DNA of 64,000 nucleotides from contig OZ007497.1 in assembly GCA_963931805.1 (NCBI GenBank), positions 62,430,211 to 62,494,210 on the forward strand, written 5' to 3'. Shown one piece after another: positions 48,262 to 59,553 of this stretch. The notes beneath the pieces were generated by a model. The model worked only from the letters and a program-made list of their open reading frames with translations, did not search any database and was not told the DNA's origin. Every line of letters begins with the position of its first letter. Positions within the stretch are counted from its first letter, which is position 1. The position numbers and the translations under genes were made by a program. This stretch comes from Microdon myrmicae. Its lineage: Eukaryota; Arthropoda; Insecta; Diptera; Syrphidae.

Positions 48262-48617
48262 CTGACAGCGTTCACTATTGATGGCTGTCAAACAACGTCT
48301 TCAATCCTGAAACTTAATCTTTCTAAGGTTGGCACTATTTACCACTGTCATTATATTTTAATAAATGCCGCCATCTATGTGTCAAGCCGACTCGGGACTG
48401 CCCTCATACATCGATACCTCCTTTCCTTATCCACTTCCTCTCCTTCCTCCGCCTGTGCTCTGACATTTAAGAGTACTTAAAAATTCTCTTTTGTGCGCAC
48501 GTTAGTGTAAAAAGAAAAAAGTCTTACCAAATAATAGATCCAGTCCATGCACTACGTCGAGTAAGCCAGGGTTGTCGCATTGGGGAGAGTTTTACACCCA
48601 GCTTTGTTGTCGAAATT
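48262..48617. other. Unassigned intronic sequence
   Basis: Probably the flank of the mariner fossil; no element or exon is recognised. Confidence 0.4.
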
Positions 48618-48621
48618 AAAC

Positions 48622-49801
48622 TGTGGCTATTGTCTTCGCCATGTACCAACATGAGAACTGGTTCGCGAAGATTTACACCTAACTCTGACTCCAAATTAGA
48701 ACACACCGGAAGTAAAAAGCTCTGTACTACTTAAAAGCGTTTTCTTTATTATTACTGGGTATTAATTAAATGATTACAATAATGTTGACACTTATTATTT
48801 ATTGGATATTCATTAAATGATTAAAATAAACGTTGACACTTATCATTGATTGGGTATTAATTAAATGAATAAAAACGGCTCGATATCAATTTTAACGCTT
48901 TGATCAACTGCTCCAACCGACTCTGAAACACACAACCGTACACCAACTATATTAAAACCCAACTCGCTTTTGTTTGTTTAACGTGGAGGCCCCGACATGC
49001 CTCCACGGAATCCAGAATGCGATTATTACTGCCACCGAAGCGACAGAATTATCAAAAAATTCATTCGTTGCCTCGATGACCATGTATGGTAAGAGTCCCT
49101 TTTGCATTTTGTCCTACAAGAAAGGGTTGAAACACACACACGTTGATTACCTGCTGCTCATCGCGTGTGTCCACAAGTATGCGGACATAGAATCGATCGA
49201 ATCGACTAGGTTGCAGCTGGTGCAAGTATCCCATCAAAGGAGTTGAAATGTTTACACGATCAGTGACTGCGTAAAGCATTATTGCTGACCGTGTGCATGG
49301 TGATGGTATCTCCACGTAGTCGATTTCTCGATGGAGGTTTACAATTTGGGGAACTCGACTTGCCTGGGCAATCAGCCACATGCCTTCATGTATTTGTCGG
49401 TCGCATGACCGATCGATGTAGGCATAATGCAAACGGGAAAGATAAAAATTTCCTGCATGTGTGCGGCTGGCGCGTAAGGCATATCTCATGGATATTGTTC
49501 CAGGGATGTTGGTTGCTAGACGGTGCGACAAAATTGCTTTCAGGGAAATTAACATTTGTTGATGATGAAATTTTATGTCAGCTAGAAGTAATGCTTCAAA
49601 GTTTTTCTAATATTATAGGTACGACTATGGAAGGTAAGTACACGTTTTTTATGTGTTTTAGGAAACTATTTCTTATCATAGCTGTAGTGACGTTCAATGG
49701 AACTGCCACAATACCTGTTTTTATGCTTTTTAATGCCCCAGATGGGGTTTTTACTTTAGGTAATGGGAGGATGATTGGTGGCGTTCAAAGGAACCACCAC
49801 A
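48622..49801 (-). mobile_element. Solo LTR, minus orientation, imperfect TSD
   Basis: Minus strand: starts TGTGGTGGTTCCTTTGAACG at 49801 and ends GAAGACAATAGCCACA at 48622. Flanks are AAAC (48618-48621) and GAAC (49802-49805), one mismatch. Internal sequence matches 40215-41593 and 21453-22741 (CGATCAGTGACTGCGTAAAG, CTCGATGACCATGTATGGTA). AATAAAG on the minus strand near 48755. 1180 bp. Confidence 0.78.
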
Positions 49802-49805
49802 GAAC

Positions 49806-50600
49806 TTCTATGAAGTTGACGCTACACTGATTCAAGGAACAAGCGATTATCATTCCTCCCGCAAATGGATAGTGGCACATATGGTCCCCATATAATGAAC
49901 GCTGGTGTTCACTCAATTTTTTCTACGTTTTAACAAACGATCTCTTATTCGTTAGCCCCACCCAATGTCCACATATTCGTATACTGATGAATAAAGTACT
50001 CTTAGAACTTTTCTATTTACAAAAGCAATTTTGCCCTAAAAACAGTCTTTAGGCAAGGTATACTCCCATGAAATATATATATTAGACAGAAATTTTACGC
50101 CGCTATGTGATTGATAACAACTTTTGCAGTTTTCTATTCCATATAATGACTGACGAAAATCTTAAAAAAGCACAACCCAAGGCTGCGATTTAAGGCGAGC
50201 CTTTCTCACCGACATCTCTATTCATAGCGTGCATAAAAGTAAAAAGTCGATAAACATAGCGTGGGTACGGGATGTGCTCACACCACCCCTTGTCTGACAT
50301 CCACCCTCTCTAAGGGATTTTGCTTCAAATGAATTGAATTAAATCTGTTTTAAGGGTAATGATATTCTAAAAAGGATAAGTGAATTTCGCTGCAAATAAT
50401 CGCTGAATCATTTTTCAAAACGAGTTTTCAAAATCCAAAGAATTTTATTGAGCATGTCTTAATGGGTTTTAACATCTCCAAAAAATGACTAATAGTGGGC
50501 GGTACATTCTAAACCTAAAAAAAATTTGACTACGTGTGTTAATGTGTATGTGTGTGGAAGCAGATGTCCCTGCATGTTACTTCAAAAATAAAACAATAAA
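49806..50600. other. Unassigned intronic sequence before jockey-like element B
   Basis: No coding homology is seen. It ends where ORF1 of the plus-strand jockey-like element begins (ATG near 50648); the 50580-50647 stretch may be its 5' UTR. Confidence 0.4.
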
Positions 50601-50647
50601 ACTAACGGTGGCAATTAACTGCTTATTGAAAAGCAGTATTAAAAGTG

Positions 50648-51260
50648 ATGTCAAAGAGGAGGCCCAAAGCCCAGCTAAACCTCCTTGCCAAACGGCATAA
50701 AGCCAACCCTAAAGAAAGAACTCGCAGAGAAGAAATGGCCACTCCTGATAAGACACATTATTCCGGAGAAGGGAATAAATTCAAGGAATCGGCACCAGAA
50801 GACCACAAAAACAGCAATACAGAAATGAGTGATATAGATGTCAAATTATTGCGGAACTATATAAAAAGAAAGAGGAGCTCTCCAAAAAGAAGATAGATTT
50901 GGAGCAACAAATTAAAGAAGCCCTATCGGAAAGCAACAATCAACAGCAAGAGCAGAAACAAGAACAGCAGCAGAAGCAACAGCAACAGCAACACCAGCTG
51001 GGAAAACAACAAGTAGCAGCCAATAAGAAGGAGAAAGTGCCTCCCATCATAGTCAGCTTTATGGAAGCTGAAGACTTAATTAGATTGGGTAAGTTAACAT
51101 GTAGAAATTTTAAAACGAAAAATGTAAATAATAATAAAATAAGTTTCTTATGTGATAGTTTAGATGACTATCATAAAATTAAATCTGCTTTAAGGGAAGC
51201 AAGTAGTGAGTACTTCATGTACACACCTAAATCGGAGAAAACTATCTCCATGTTACGTAA
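50648..51260 (+). pseudogene. Jockey-like element B: ORF1, N-terminal part
   Basis: Two plus-strand frames: 50645-50896 with MATPDKTHYSGEGNKFKESA, and 50899-51282 with a long Gln-rich run then IVSFMEAEDLIRLGKLTC and YFMYTPKSEKTISML. It parallels element A (42698-43365), but the Gln-rich tract is far longer. The reading breaks at 51260, where a TTAA transposon inserted; it resumes at 53882 with LKGVDP. Joined across the insertion this gives the same ISML-LKGVDP seen in element A. Confidence 0.85.
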
Positions 51261-51553
51261 GGGGGGAACCTCATGTAAATAGCCTGTTTTTCAGGAATTT
51301 TTTTTTGAAAAATGTAATGCGTAGATTAATTTGCAATTTAAGGCACAATTTATTTACGTTATAATATTAAAAAAAAAATATTTTTTAGTTCTAATCGTTA
51401 ACAATAAAACGGTGCAATGGCGGCTTGAAAACAGCATCTTGAAAATGCGCCGTGCAGCATACAGGTCACAAAAATGATCTGAAACAAAAAATACAAAATG
51501 GGTTCTTTAGTTTATGCAAAAACGCTCAGCATGACGTTCCCCTTTTATTAAAA

Positions 51554-51663
51554 TTTGCAAATTTGAAAAATGGCGGAGTTTTGAAAAAAAGGATTTTCTT
51601 TTATAAACAATTGTTAATAACAATGTTTTAAATAAAAAAATAAAAAATCGAAGCTCGTCATGC
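51554..51663 (+). repeat. ~107-bp direct repeat, left copy
   Basis: Contains GGATTTTCTTTTATAAACAA, TTGTTAATAACAATG and AGCTCGTCATGC. Near-identical to 53344-53450. The two copies bound an RT fragment inside the TTAA element. Confidence 0.85.
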
Positions 51664-51675
51664 AAAACTAGAAAT

Positions 51676-51801
51676 CCTCTGGAACAGATGATATTCTGAA
51701 CACAGTTCTTAAACATCTGCTTCCGGAAGCGTTGAAAATTTAAACTACCTTGTTCAATAACGCTCTAAATAATGTTTACTTCCCAAGTCGTTGGAAAATA
51801 G
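51676..51801 (+). pseudogene. Jockey-like RT fragment inside the TTAA element
   Basis: Plus strand reads KSSGTDDILNTVLKHLLPE, then TTLFNNALNNVYFPSRWK, continuing after the solo LTR at 53293 with AVVQANPKKGKNRTNQF. It matches the RT of element A (KSSGIDSIPNLVLRHLP; FNNALNNVHYPT). One in-frame stop. The fragment has no RT core or 3' UTR. Confidence 0.85.
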
Positions 51802-53292
51802 TATGGCGGTTCCGCCAAACCCCACTGTTACTTACCTGAAGAAACCCCTTAACTTCGACCCAATCTTATAAGTTTCGCTAATGCAATCGCATTAGCACCT
51901 TAAATGCTTCACGCATCAAATAGATCAAATTTTTTACCTAAAAGTCCCTGTAAAGAATTCTTACCTTTCTTGCATGTCTTCGCATACAAATTCCCTACAA
52001 GAATTCTTTCCATTATACAGGAGCATTAAACCAAAACCTATTCGGTACCTTCGATTGGCAGGCAAATCCCAACCTTCCCATACCTGCACCGCAATCCGCA
52101 GCAAAAACATTTCCTTCCCAAGGATAATTAATGCTTTCAATGCATTACCTGGAAATGCCTGCAAAGAATTTTCCCTACAATGGCATTCATATATGTGTCA
52201 ATGCATCTCTGCATTAGCGACCAAGAACCGAATTTCCAATTAGTGTAAATATTCACACTAGAGTTTGATCCTGGCGTGTCATTGTGTAACCATCTAAATT
52301 AATTTCCAAAGACTTGCAACTATTGATTCTGCAAGCACTTCTCGCGGAAATATTCCTTTTTTTGATTCTTCAAACAAACACCGACGTCGCGCTTAACCGT
52401 CGGATTGGATTCAATAGCATAAACATATGCCAACAAAAGAATCCTATTCTCCCAGTTAGAAGAGATACGATATACGATCTCCATTATTTCAATCCCTTTT
52501 AGCATCTAATGAGTGGCTGCTATTTACTCAGCTGACCCTCATTACCGGACGATACATTAGGTCGCTTCTTTCTTTGTCTGTATCCCCTGTCTAGGTTTCG
52601 TTTCGCTTTTGATCTACAAGCGTTATGTAAGAAATCTGATCTCAACGATCGACTTCACGCACGCCACTACAGGACCTCACCAGTGAGATCCTCGTTCCTC
52701 GTTTTCACCACGAGAGGAACACTTTCTCTCTCAGAGAAACTCACCCCATTAGCGAGTCGGCTCTGCACGAGCCGTTTATCGCTGAGTCCTTTCCCACCCA
52801 CCGACCGAGTCGGTCGTTTTCTTCTCCCGCTGCCCCTGGCGCGGCGGGCACGCGTACCTATTAATTCGGGAGTCATAATCGAGTGCAGTTCCGTAATTAA
52901 ACCTTTAGTCGATTAATTTGTGTTCGAGAACAAAAATCTAAAGAAAGCAAAGTTCACCAATAGTTTACAACCCAACTGCAAATGTACATTTAGCGATCGA
53001 TTGGTTTCACTAACTATCATTCAACAATAAAGAAAATATTTAATTAATAAATGATCTAACGCGTTTCATTTACTGTGCAGTGAAGGTTTGGTGTTTTATT
53101 TCAACGATTTTGTTTCCTTGCTGTGTCGCAGTGTCCTGGGTGTTTATCTCTCATCCTTTACCGTTTGTGGACAATTTTGGGTGTTCGCATTTGCTGCGAT
53201 ATTCGGCGGAATAGTTGATCTTTATGTTAGTGATGACGTGGGTATGTAGTAGAACCCGCTCCCATGCAGGAGCCACGATCACTTACCCCACA
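51802..53292 (+). mobile_element. Solo LTR, TSD ATAG
   Basis: A 1491-bp unit starting TATGGCGGTTCCGCCAAACC (second base mutated from TG) and ending ACTTACCCCACA, flanked by ATAG at 51798-51801 and 53293-53296. AATAAAG near 53027 is followed by the GTGCAGTGAAGG...GTGTTTTATT region; the 3' end has GTAGAACCCGCTCCCATGC. It splits the RT fragment exactly between codons for K-I and A-V-V. Confidence 0.92.
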
Positions 53293-53343
53293 ATAGCAGT
53301 AGTACAAGCCAACCCCAAAAAAGGCAAGAACAGGACCAATCAA

Positions 53344-53450
53344 TTTGCAAAAATTGCGAAGTTTTGACAAAAATAAAGGATTTTCTTTTATAAACAATTG
53401 TTAATAACAATGTTTTAAATAAAAAAATAAAAAACCGGAGCTCGTCATGC
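53344..53450 (+). repeat. ~107-bp direct repeat, right copy
   Basis: Matches 51554-51663 with few differences (GGATTTTCTTTTATAAACAA; ends GAGCTCGTCATGC). It lies just after the end of the RT fragment (KNRTNQF). Confidence 0.85.
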
Positions 53451-53881
53451 TGAGGCCAAATATCTATATAATTTCTATACCAAACTTCATAAAGATCGAA
53501 TGATTAGTTTCTGAGCTACGTTGCACGGCGTGCGAAATTTTGCGTTTCGAGAAAAACGCGTTTAAAGTTTGAGTAATAGAAAAATCGTGAAAAAATTCAT
53601 AATTCGTTCTAACTTACAGTTTTTTGCTAATCTGCGATTCCAGGGCCATAGAGTAGACCTTCCTCTTCTTCAAACTGTTCTAATTGAGTCATTTTTTCCT
53701 GTTGTCGAAAAGTACGAGCCTCGTTGGTGGCATCAAGCCCAATTAGACTGTTTACTTTCTTTTGAAAATAAAGTACAAGGAGGTCTCGGATCAGTTTCTA
53801 ACTTTTTTTCTCGTATTTTTGAGGAAATTTCCTATCAATTTAGGCAAAAACAAAAAATGGCTAAAAAATGAGGTTCCCCCC

Positions 53882-54431
53882 TTAAAGGAGTTGATCCTTC
53901 TTTTTCCTCCGAAGAACTCCTCTCGAAACTACAAACTGTCGAAACTGACAGTTTAAAATTTACTGATGTGAAGCCATTCTCCACTTCTCTCTCCCGAAGT
54001 CGCAACCACAAGTTGCCGTTCTTCATTGTCTCACTAAGTCCCAACAGCAAAGTCGATGCACTTAGGAACATGAAAGTTATTTTCCACCAAACAATTATTT
54101 GGGAAAAAATAAGGAAAGTTGACCGTGTTTTGCAGTGCATGTGGTCCAAACGATTTGGCCACGTTGCATCTAACTGCAGTATGGAATTTAGATGTGGAAA
54201 GTGCCAAATCAATCATACTGTAGGAGAATGCCCCTTAGGTAAAGAACAGGTTCAGGATAGGAGCAAACTATCTTGCGTCCTGTGCAAAAATACAGGTCAC
54301 CCTGTCAGCTTTAGAGGTTGTCCGAAATTCCAACAACTAAAAGTCAAGTTGGAATTTAAAAAAAAAACAACTTGAAGAAGAGAAACGAATGAAGATTCGT
54401 TCTTATTATAACTTCGTTGCACCTAGTGTGT
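53882..54431 (+). pseudogene. Jockey-like element B: ORF1 C-terminus with zinc knuckles
   Basis: From 53882: LKGVDPSFSSEELLSKLQT, then CGKCQINHTVGEC and CVLCKNTGHPVSFRGC, both CCHC-type knuckles, with a first knuckle partly changed (RFGHVASNC preceded by QCMW). It ends YYNFVAPSV at 54420, matching YNNFVAP of element A. It continues N-terminally at 50648-51260. A frameshift lies near 53965. Confidence 0.85.
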
Positions 54432-55617
54432 TGTGGCGGTTCCGCCAAACCCCACGGCCTACTTACCTGAAAAACCCCCATAACTTCATCCCAGTCTGCA
54501 TAGGTTTTCGCTAATGTAATCGCATTAGCACCTTAAATGCTTCACGCATCAAATAGATCGAATTTATAATCTAAAAGTCCCTGTAAAGAATCCTTACCTT
54601 TCATGCATCTCTTCGCATACAAATTCCCTGTAAGAATTCTTTCCTAACTTATCAGGAATTCCAGAACCAATGGCACCTTCGGTGCCATGCAAATTCGGTG
54701 CCATGCAAATTCGGTGCCAGGCAAATTCCCCTAGACGAATTCCTGAAAACAAAATGATTTGGTTTACATACAATGTAACCATCATAACACGGATCATAAA
54801 CATTGCGTCGCCTATTTCCCGTCCCCACCAAGTGTATCATAAATCACCATACATACACATTGCCTGGCGACCTACACCCAAGGGACCAAAACAAATATAC
54901 GCATCTCGCGTCTTAAGGCATCAATTAAATCCTACAGCACAGGCAAATGCCAATAGGAATTGAATACCTACCCTTACCAGCGATGCCATAAACACCATTT
55001 CCCGGTAATCAAGCTAAAACCAATTAGCGCATTTCCACGTTGCATTGCCGTCTATTTATTTAGCCGCAATGCACATCTTAGACCTAAGCGTTCCCTTGTC
55101 TTCTCATATTTCGGGATCTGCTTCTCATAAGCAGCGGCATGAGCAAACAAAAACCATTAGCATCCAAGGAGATTCGGTTTGTTTGCTTTACCGAACTCAT
55201 ATCGCATGGTTACACCCTATGCCCTTTTCGTCGTTTCAGGTCCATTCTCTTGGTTTGTCCCATGAAAGAACCCATGTACACACATACATGTGTACTACCA
55301 ACGATCTTTACGGCCCCTTTGTCTTTATGGCCTGTCTGCTTCGTTTATCCATCGCTTTCGCGCGTGTGTTGAATATTATGATCCTCACGATCACCCATGC
55401 ACACATACTACCATGATCTCCATTACGAGATCTGGTTTTCTGTTCCACCAAGAGAGACTTTATGTCTCTCTTGTGGTAGGTAAAAAATATCCTTAGTGTA
55501 GAGGAACACTCTCTCTCTCTCTGGGAAACTCACCCCATTAGCGAGTCGGCTCTGCACGAGCCGTTTATCGGTGAGTGGAATTACATCCGCCGACCACGCC
55601 GGTCGTGCCACCACAAC
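54432..55617 (+). mobile_element. LTR, 3'-truncated
   Basis: Starts TGTGGCGGTTCCGCCAAACC and follows 29447 and 32250 closely through the hairpin block (55448-55500) and GAGTCGGCTCTGCACGAGCC. It stops near 55617 without AATAAA or R, and non-LTR sequence of element B follows. A deletion has probably removed the LTR 3' end and its target repeat; left flank is GTGT. Confidence 0.78.
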
Positions 55618-55624
55618 CCAACTT

Positions 55625-56470
55625 ACCACAAATGATGAACTATCCAACTAATTTAACACTAAAAATGATTGCTGTGAATGAGAATTCACTAATCCACGTG
55701 GAAAGGAGGGATAATCTCGGTAACCTGCTTGAAGCCGAACGCCCCGATGTGCTTCTAGCTAGCGAAACTATTTGCTTGCATAGTGTGTGTGTGTATCTGT
55801 TAGAAACGCCACAGGTTTATCCCACCTGAAGCGTTCCCCCTCTTGGATAGAAAAGCTCTCATCCAAAAGAAGCCTGGAGTGCCTATTATTTACCACGCTT
55901 TTCGTGGTGCCAGGGACAACCAGATTCTTTATGACAGTCAAATATCTAATGCTCACTTGCGCTTTAGCATGGCAAGAGACGATCGAGGTAAATCTATAAA
56001 TGACCGATCCCATCCCAAATAGTGGTGGATTGACAATGAGGAAAGTACTTAACATCTCCAAATACATAAAGATTTTCAGATGCTGCACTTTTCCTTCCCA
56101 TTCCTTATTTCCCTTTTCATATATATTTATTCTTCCTTTCCGTTTCCATATTTCATTTAAATTCCTTTCCCTTTTCGTTTTAAAATCTCTGTATGTTAAC
56201 ATTTTTCTTAATTTTTTTTTTTTATTTTATGTTATAAAAGGTAAAGAGAGAAAACTTCTTCCTAAAATATTCAACTAACTGAAAATATACAAAAATATAA
56301 AAATATAAAAATATTATTGTACGCCGAAAGGCATTACACAAACCTATATCGTGTAATTTAGAGCACTCATGTAGAGCCAGTAAATTATTTTTAAGACTAA
56401 GAAATGTTTGTAAATAGAATTTAGCATTTAGTCATAAGTAAACGTTTGTTAAATTGTTGTACAATAAATG
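55625..56470 (+). pseudogene. Jockey-like element B: ORF2 remnant and 3' UTR
   Basis: 55629-55780 encodes MNYPTNLTLKMIAVNENSL and ERRDNLGNLLEAERPDVLLA, the start of the endonuclease. A piece ending TCTGTTAGAAACGCCACA (55795-55812) follows, then the far C-terminus of ORF2 (FLD-KG/IQ-KPGVPIIYHAFRGARD, 55830-55940). The rest of endonuclease and RT is deleted. The 3' UTR (GTACGCCGAAAGGCATTACA near 56318) ends at AATAAATGCATTAG (56463). Confidence 0.75.
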
Positions 56471-56652
56471 CATTAGTCATGATCGTGATCATGACAAATC
56501 TGACTACAGAACACAATTAAATGTGACTAATTCTTTATACCTTCAACTATTGAACATAATTGAATATGAAAGAACAATACTAAGTCTAGTAGTTCTGTGC
56601 AGGTTCTCTATATCACACGAAGAACCAACCCACAATTCCTACCTAACTTCGA

Positions 56653-56873
56653 CCGCACCGCAAAACCCTTGCCCCTGCCGGCAACACACGTGGTACCAAC
56701 AACCAGACCCACCCCCCATAACGACTCAAGCTCAGCCACAACCCAAGAACGCGTCAACATGACAGTTCCAATCCTTACCACCGCGCCTACTGGAGCAAAC
56801 AAAGCCCACCAGACCCCTAGGCACCTAACCCGCCTCCCGTCGCACACGGACCTACTCCTCCCGCCATACCTGC
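56653..56873 (+). repeat. ~221-bp direct repeat in LTR element, copy A
   Basis: Starts CCGCACCGCAAAACCCTTGC and ends CCGCCATACCTG. About 95% identical to 57889-58109. It is Pro/Thr-rich Gag coding sequence on the plus strand. Confidence 0.85.
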
Positions 56874-57183
56874 ACATGCACCCTCCAGCTCCGCTAACAG
56901 CACCCAGGGCCCCTCCGGTAACGCCATCCTCTAGGCCATCCACACCCCCCAGAAGGCCTGCCCCCACTAACGCAACTCAATTTCCCCAGCAAACCCAAGA
57001 CCGGAGGCCAACTAGTCTTCCTCAGACCACTCCCCTGCATACGTCACTATATCTGACCTCCTCGCGTTACAGGCCTCACTCCGCCGCGAATTAAACCAAA
57101 TTCGCGAGCAGGTAAGAAGCGCCCATCGAACCGCGCATACCAAATGGGTAGGTCGACCTTCGCCCCCTCAGAATACCACACCA

Positions 57184-57560
57184 GTGGATCAAACCACGAG
57201 GGACCAAGGCGCTCTGCGGGCGTACTCGGTGACTGCACGCATCACGTGCAGCTTTTGCCATAAAAAAGGCCACCTGTACGACGAGTGCCTAAAAAGGCGA
57301 AACACGCCTCTCTGCCGGAAGTGCTGGCAGTATGGCCCCGACATTGTAGAATGCCGGGCGCACCATACCACACTCCCCTAGAATAGGTCACCACGCCAGC
57401 AGAGGCAGCCCGGGAGGAAAACACATCCGGGACCACACCAACCCTCTTCCTCCCAAAACCCAACCTTATCGACCACCCGAGTGTCTAGCGGCCCAATCGA
57501 ATGTGGGGCGTGTGGCCGTGCGGACCACGGGTAGGACAAATGCCGAAAGGGGGTAAGGGG
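57184..57560 (+). pseudogene. Gag zinc-knuckle region
   Basis: Three CCHC-like boxes on the plus strand: CSFCHKKGHLYDEC (CX2CX4HX4C), CRKCWQYGPDIVEC (His position is Pro) and CGACGRADHG-DKC (complete spacing but with a stop codon inside). This is typical of nucleocapsid in an LTR retrotransposon Gag; the upstream Pro-rich frame (56597-57094) is in a different phase. Nonfunctional. Confidence 0.8.
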
Positions 57561-57888
57561 GACAAAAACCAGAAATCCCCCAGTAACACCCACCCCAACA
57601 CAAACTCGCAAGGCTAAGACTACACGTCAAGGCCGGCGCTCACGGAACCGCACTTCTACCAAGGGCGGCAAATAACTCTCCATTCCAACGTATGGACGAA
57701 AAATGCCGAGCCTCAACCCGGTTCTTCTCCACCCCCGTCACTGCGGAGAAGAATAAAATCTGGGCTCGAAGCTCCACCATCCCACACACGCAACTTCGTC
57801 CCGGCGGATGCGAGCGAGCTACCGACGGGCCACGGCCTACTCGGACGTCATACCTGTTGGTCCGTGCAAACCACAACAGGCCAGCGGG

Positions 57889-58109
57889 CCGCACCGCAAA
57901 ACCCTTGCCCCTGCCGGCAACACACGTGGTACCAACAAGCAACCCCACCCCCGATAACGACTCAAGCTCAGCCACAACCCAAGAACGCGTCAACGTGACA
58001 GTTCCAATCCTTACCACCGCGCCTACTGGAGCAAACAAAGCCCACCAAACCCCTAGGCACCTAAACCGCCTCCCGTCACACACCGACCTACTCCTCCCGC
58101 ACTACCTGT
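57889..58109 (+). repeat. ~221-bp direct repeat in LTR element, copy B
   Basis: Second copy of 56653-56873, lying directly before the purine tract and 3' LTR. Confidence 0.85.
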
Positions 58110-58142
58110 ATTTCGTGACTACGTCACGGGGGGGGGGGGTAC

Positions 58143-59553
58143 TGTGCGGTTCTCTATATCACCCAAAGAACCAACCCACAATTCCTACCTAACTTCCACC
58201 GCTAACAGCGCGTCACCATAACCCAAACCTGCAATAGCACACATTCGCAATATGCAAAGAATACTCTTCCCAATATGCTCAGAATCCATTTCCCAACCTG
58301 TAATAAAATGCATTTTCAAACTTACAACGAAATATTAATCATCTCCCTCAACTACATCAAACCGCATACATTTTTCCCAGAAACCACTTCGGTTAATTTC
58401 TCACTTAAACTATATTTCTCGCTTGCAACCAAGCAGCATTTATTTTCCCCCGAAAGTCATTTCGGTTCCCATCCTACCCAATACCAATTCCCCTTATTGG
58501 TAAGTCACCAGTAGAATGCGTTGCAATTCCATGAAACAACCATCGCAACGACCAAGACCCATATTCCTTTGTCTAACCGACAACTCATGCGCATACTTGG
58601 TCGTGTTCCCAAAACCGATTTCTCACTACACATAGCAACCGAGGAACCTAGCTCAGCACGTACGGCAGTAATTCGCTGGAACTAAATTCCCTATGCACGC
58701 ATAGCACCCCCTTTCAAGTTCCTAGAAAGTGGCAGTGAATTTATTTAGCTATGACTCCACCGCCACGACGCGATGAACATTTTCTTGCCCTTGATGAGCC
58801 AGTCGAGTTTGGTACGCCACGGAGCACGCACACCCGAATCGCCCAGGAAATCCGGGAAGAGAATAAAAGAACGAATTCAACCTCGGTAGTGTACACGCGA
58901 GCAGTAGTTATAAAATAAATTATCGCGACCACAGAAAACGTAATAAACAATATAATACGTCGCTGCAGCCTCGTAACTCAGTGGATAAAGTAAAGTCGGG
59001 AATTAGCGGAGATCGATACTTCCTACGCGGAGGCTTATGTATAAAACTACTCTTTGTTCCCCATGTGCCTACGTGCTACTGAATTGTAAATTGCGATAAC
59101 GGCGCAATATTTCGTACTGTATAAAATATTGAAGAAATAAAGAACATTAACGTGGAAATCGTTCAGTGCCTTTCATTCGTCCTTTACCTTGTGGCGTCTC
59201 CTCCTCACGGATGGCAGCTTCGCATCAGATCTGCAAGTGCTCGCAACGTGCCCGAAGTGCGATCTTCTAGTGGACGGCTACTGGCGAATGATTACGAGGT
59301 ATGATCCAGTTAATCGGACCTCTGAAATAGTTGCGAACGATCTAGGCTGACTCAGTGGTGACTGTTCCTTGGCTGTGAGTTCTGAATAAAAAAAAAGGAA
59401 ATTAAGAATAAAAAACCAATAAAAACATTAACATTAGAACTACACCAGTGTGTTTCCTTCCATGGCCTATTCCCCCTGGTGACAATCCTTGTGCAGCAAT
59501 CGTCGGCGGGTGATAGTGAACCCGTGCCGTACGTCGTCACCCATACCCCCACA
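58143..59553 (+). mobile_element. 3' LTR of the Gag-bearing element
   Basis: A 1411-bp LTR starting TGTGCGGTTCTCTATATCACC and ending ATACCCCCACA. AATAAAG near 59138 and the block GTGAACCCGTGCCGTACGTC near 59517 match the 3' ends of the solo LTRs. Confidence 0.85.

Larger units (their letters stand above)
51261..53881. mobile_element. TTAA-target DNA transposon with captured RT piece and nested LTR
   Basis: Exact 14-bp inverted ends GGGGGGAACCTCAT / ATGAGGTTCCCCCC. Right flank is TTAA (53882-53885); left flank GTAA (51257-51260), one mutation from TTAA. Restoring one TTAA gives the ORF1 codons present in element A, which supports the target site. It is inserted in ORF1 of element B. The inside holds an RT fragment bounded by ~107-bp direct repeats and a solo LTR (51802-53292). 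No transposase frame is recognised; it is piggyBac-like by target only. Confidence 0.8.
56596..59553 (+). mobile_element. LTR retrotransposon remnant with Gag, TSD GTTC
   Basis: GTTC at 56592-56595 and 59554-59557 flank the whole unit. It begins TGTGCAGGTTCTCTATATCAC, the first ~55 bp of a 5' LTR, then jumps into internal Gag sequence; a purine run (about 58128-58140) precedes the complete 3' LTR at 58143-59553. The Gag segment is bounded by two ~221-bp direct repeats. It is the only unit in the window that keeps internal sequence of this LTR group, and it shows that the TGTGxGG...CCCCACA units are LTRs. Confidence 0.85.

Noticed and set aside
56608..56967. A Gly/Val-rich minus-strand frame
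   Set aside because: It is the shadow of the Pro/Thr-rich Gag sequence on the plus strand and is duplicated with it at 57640-58083.
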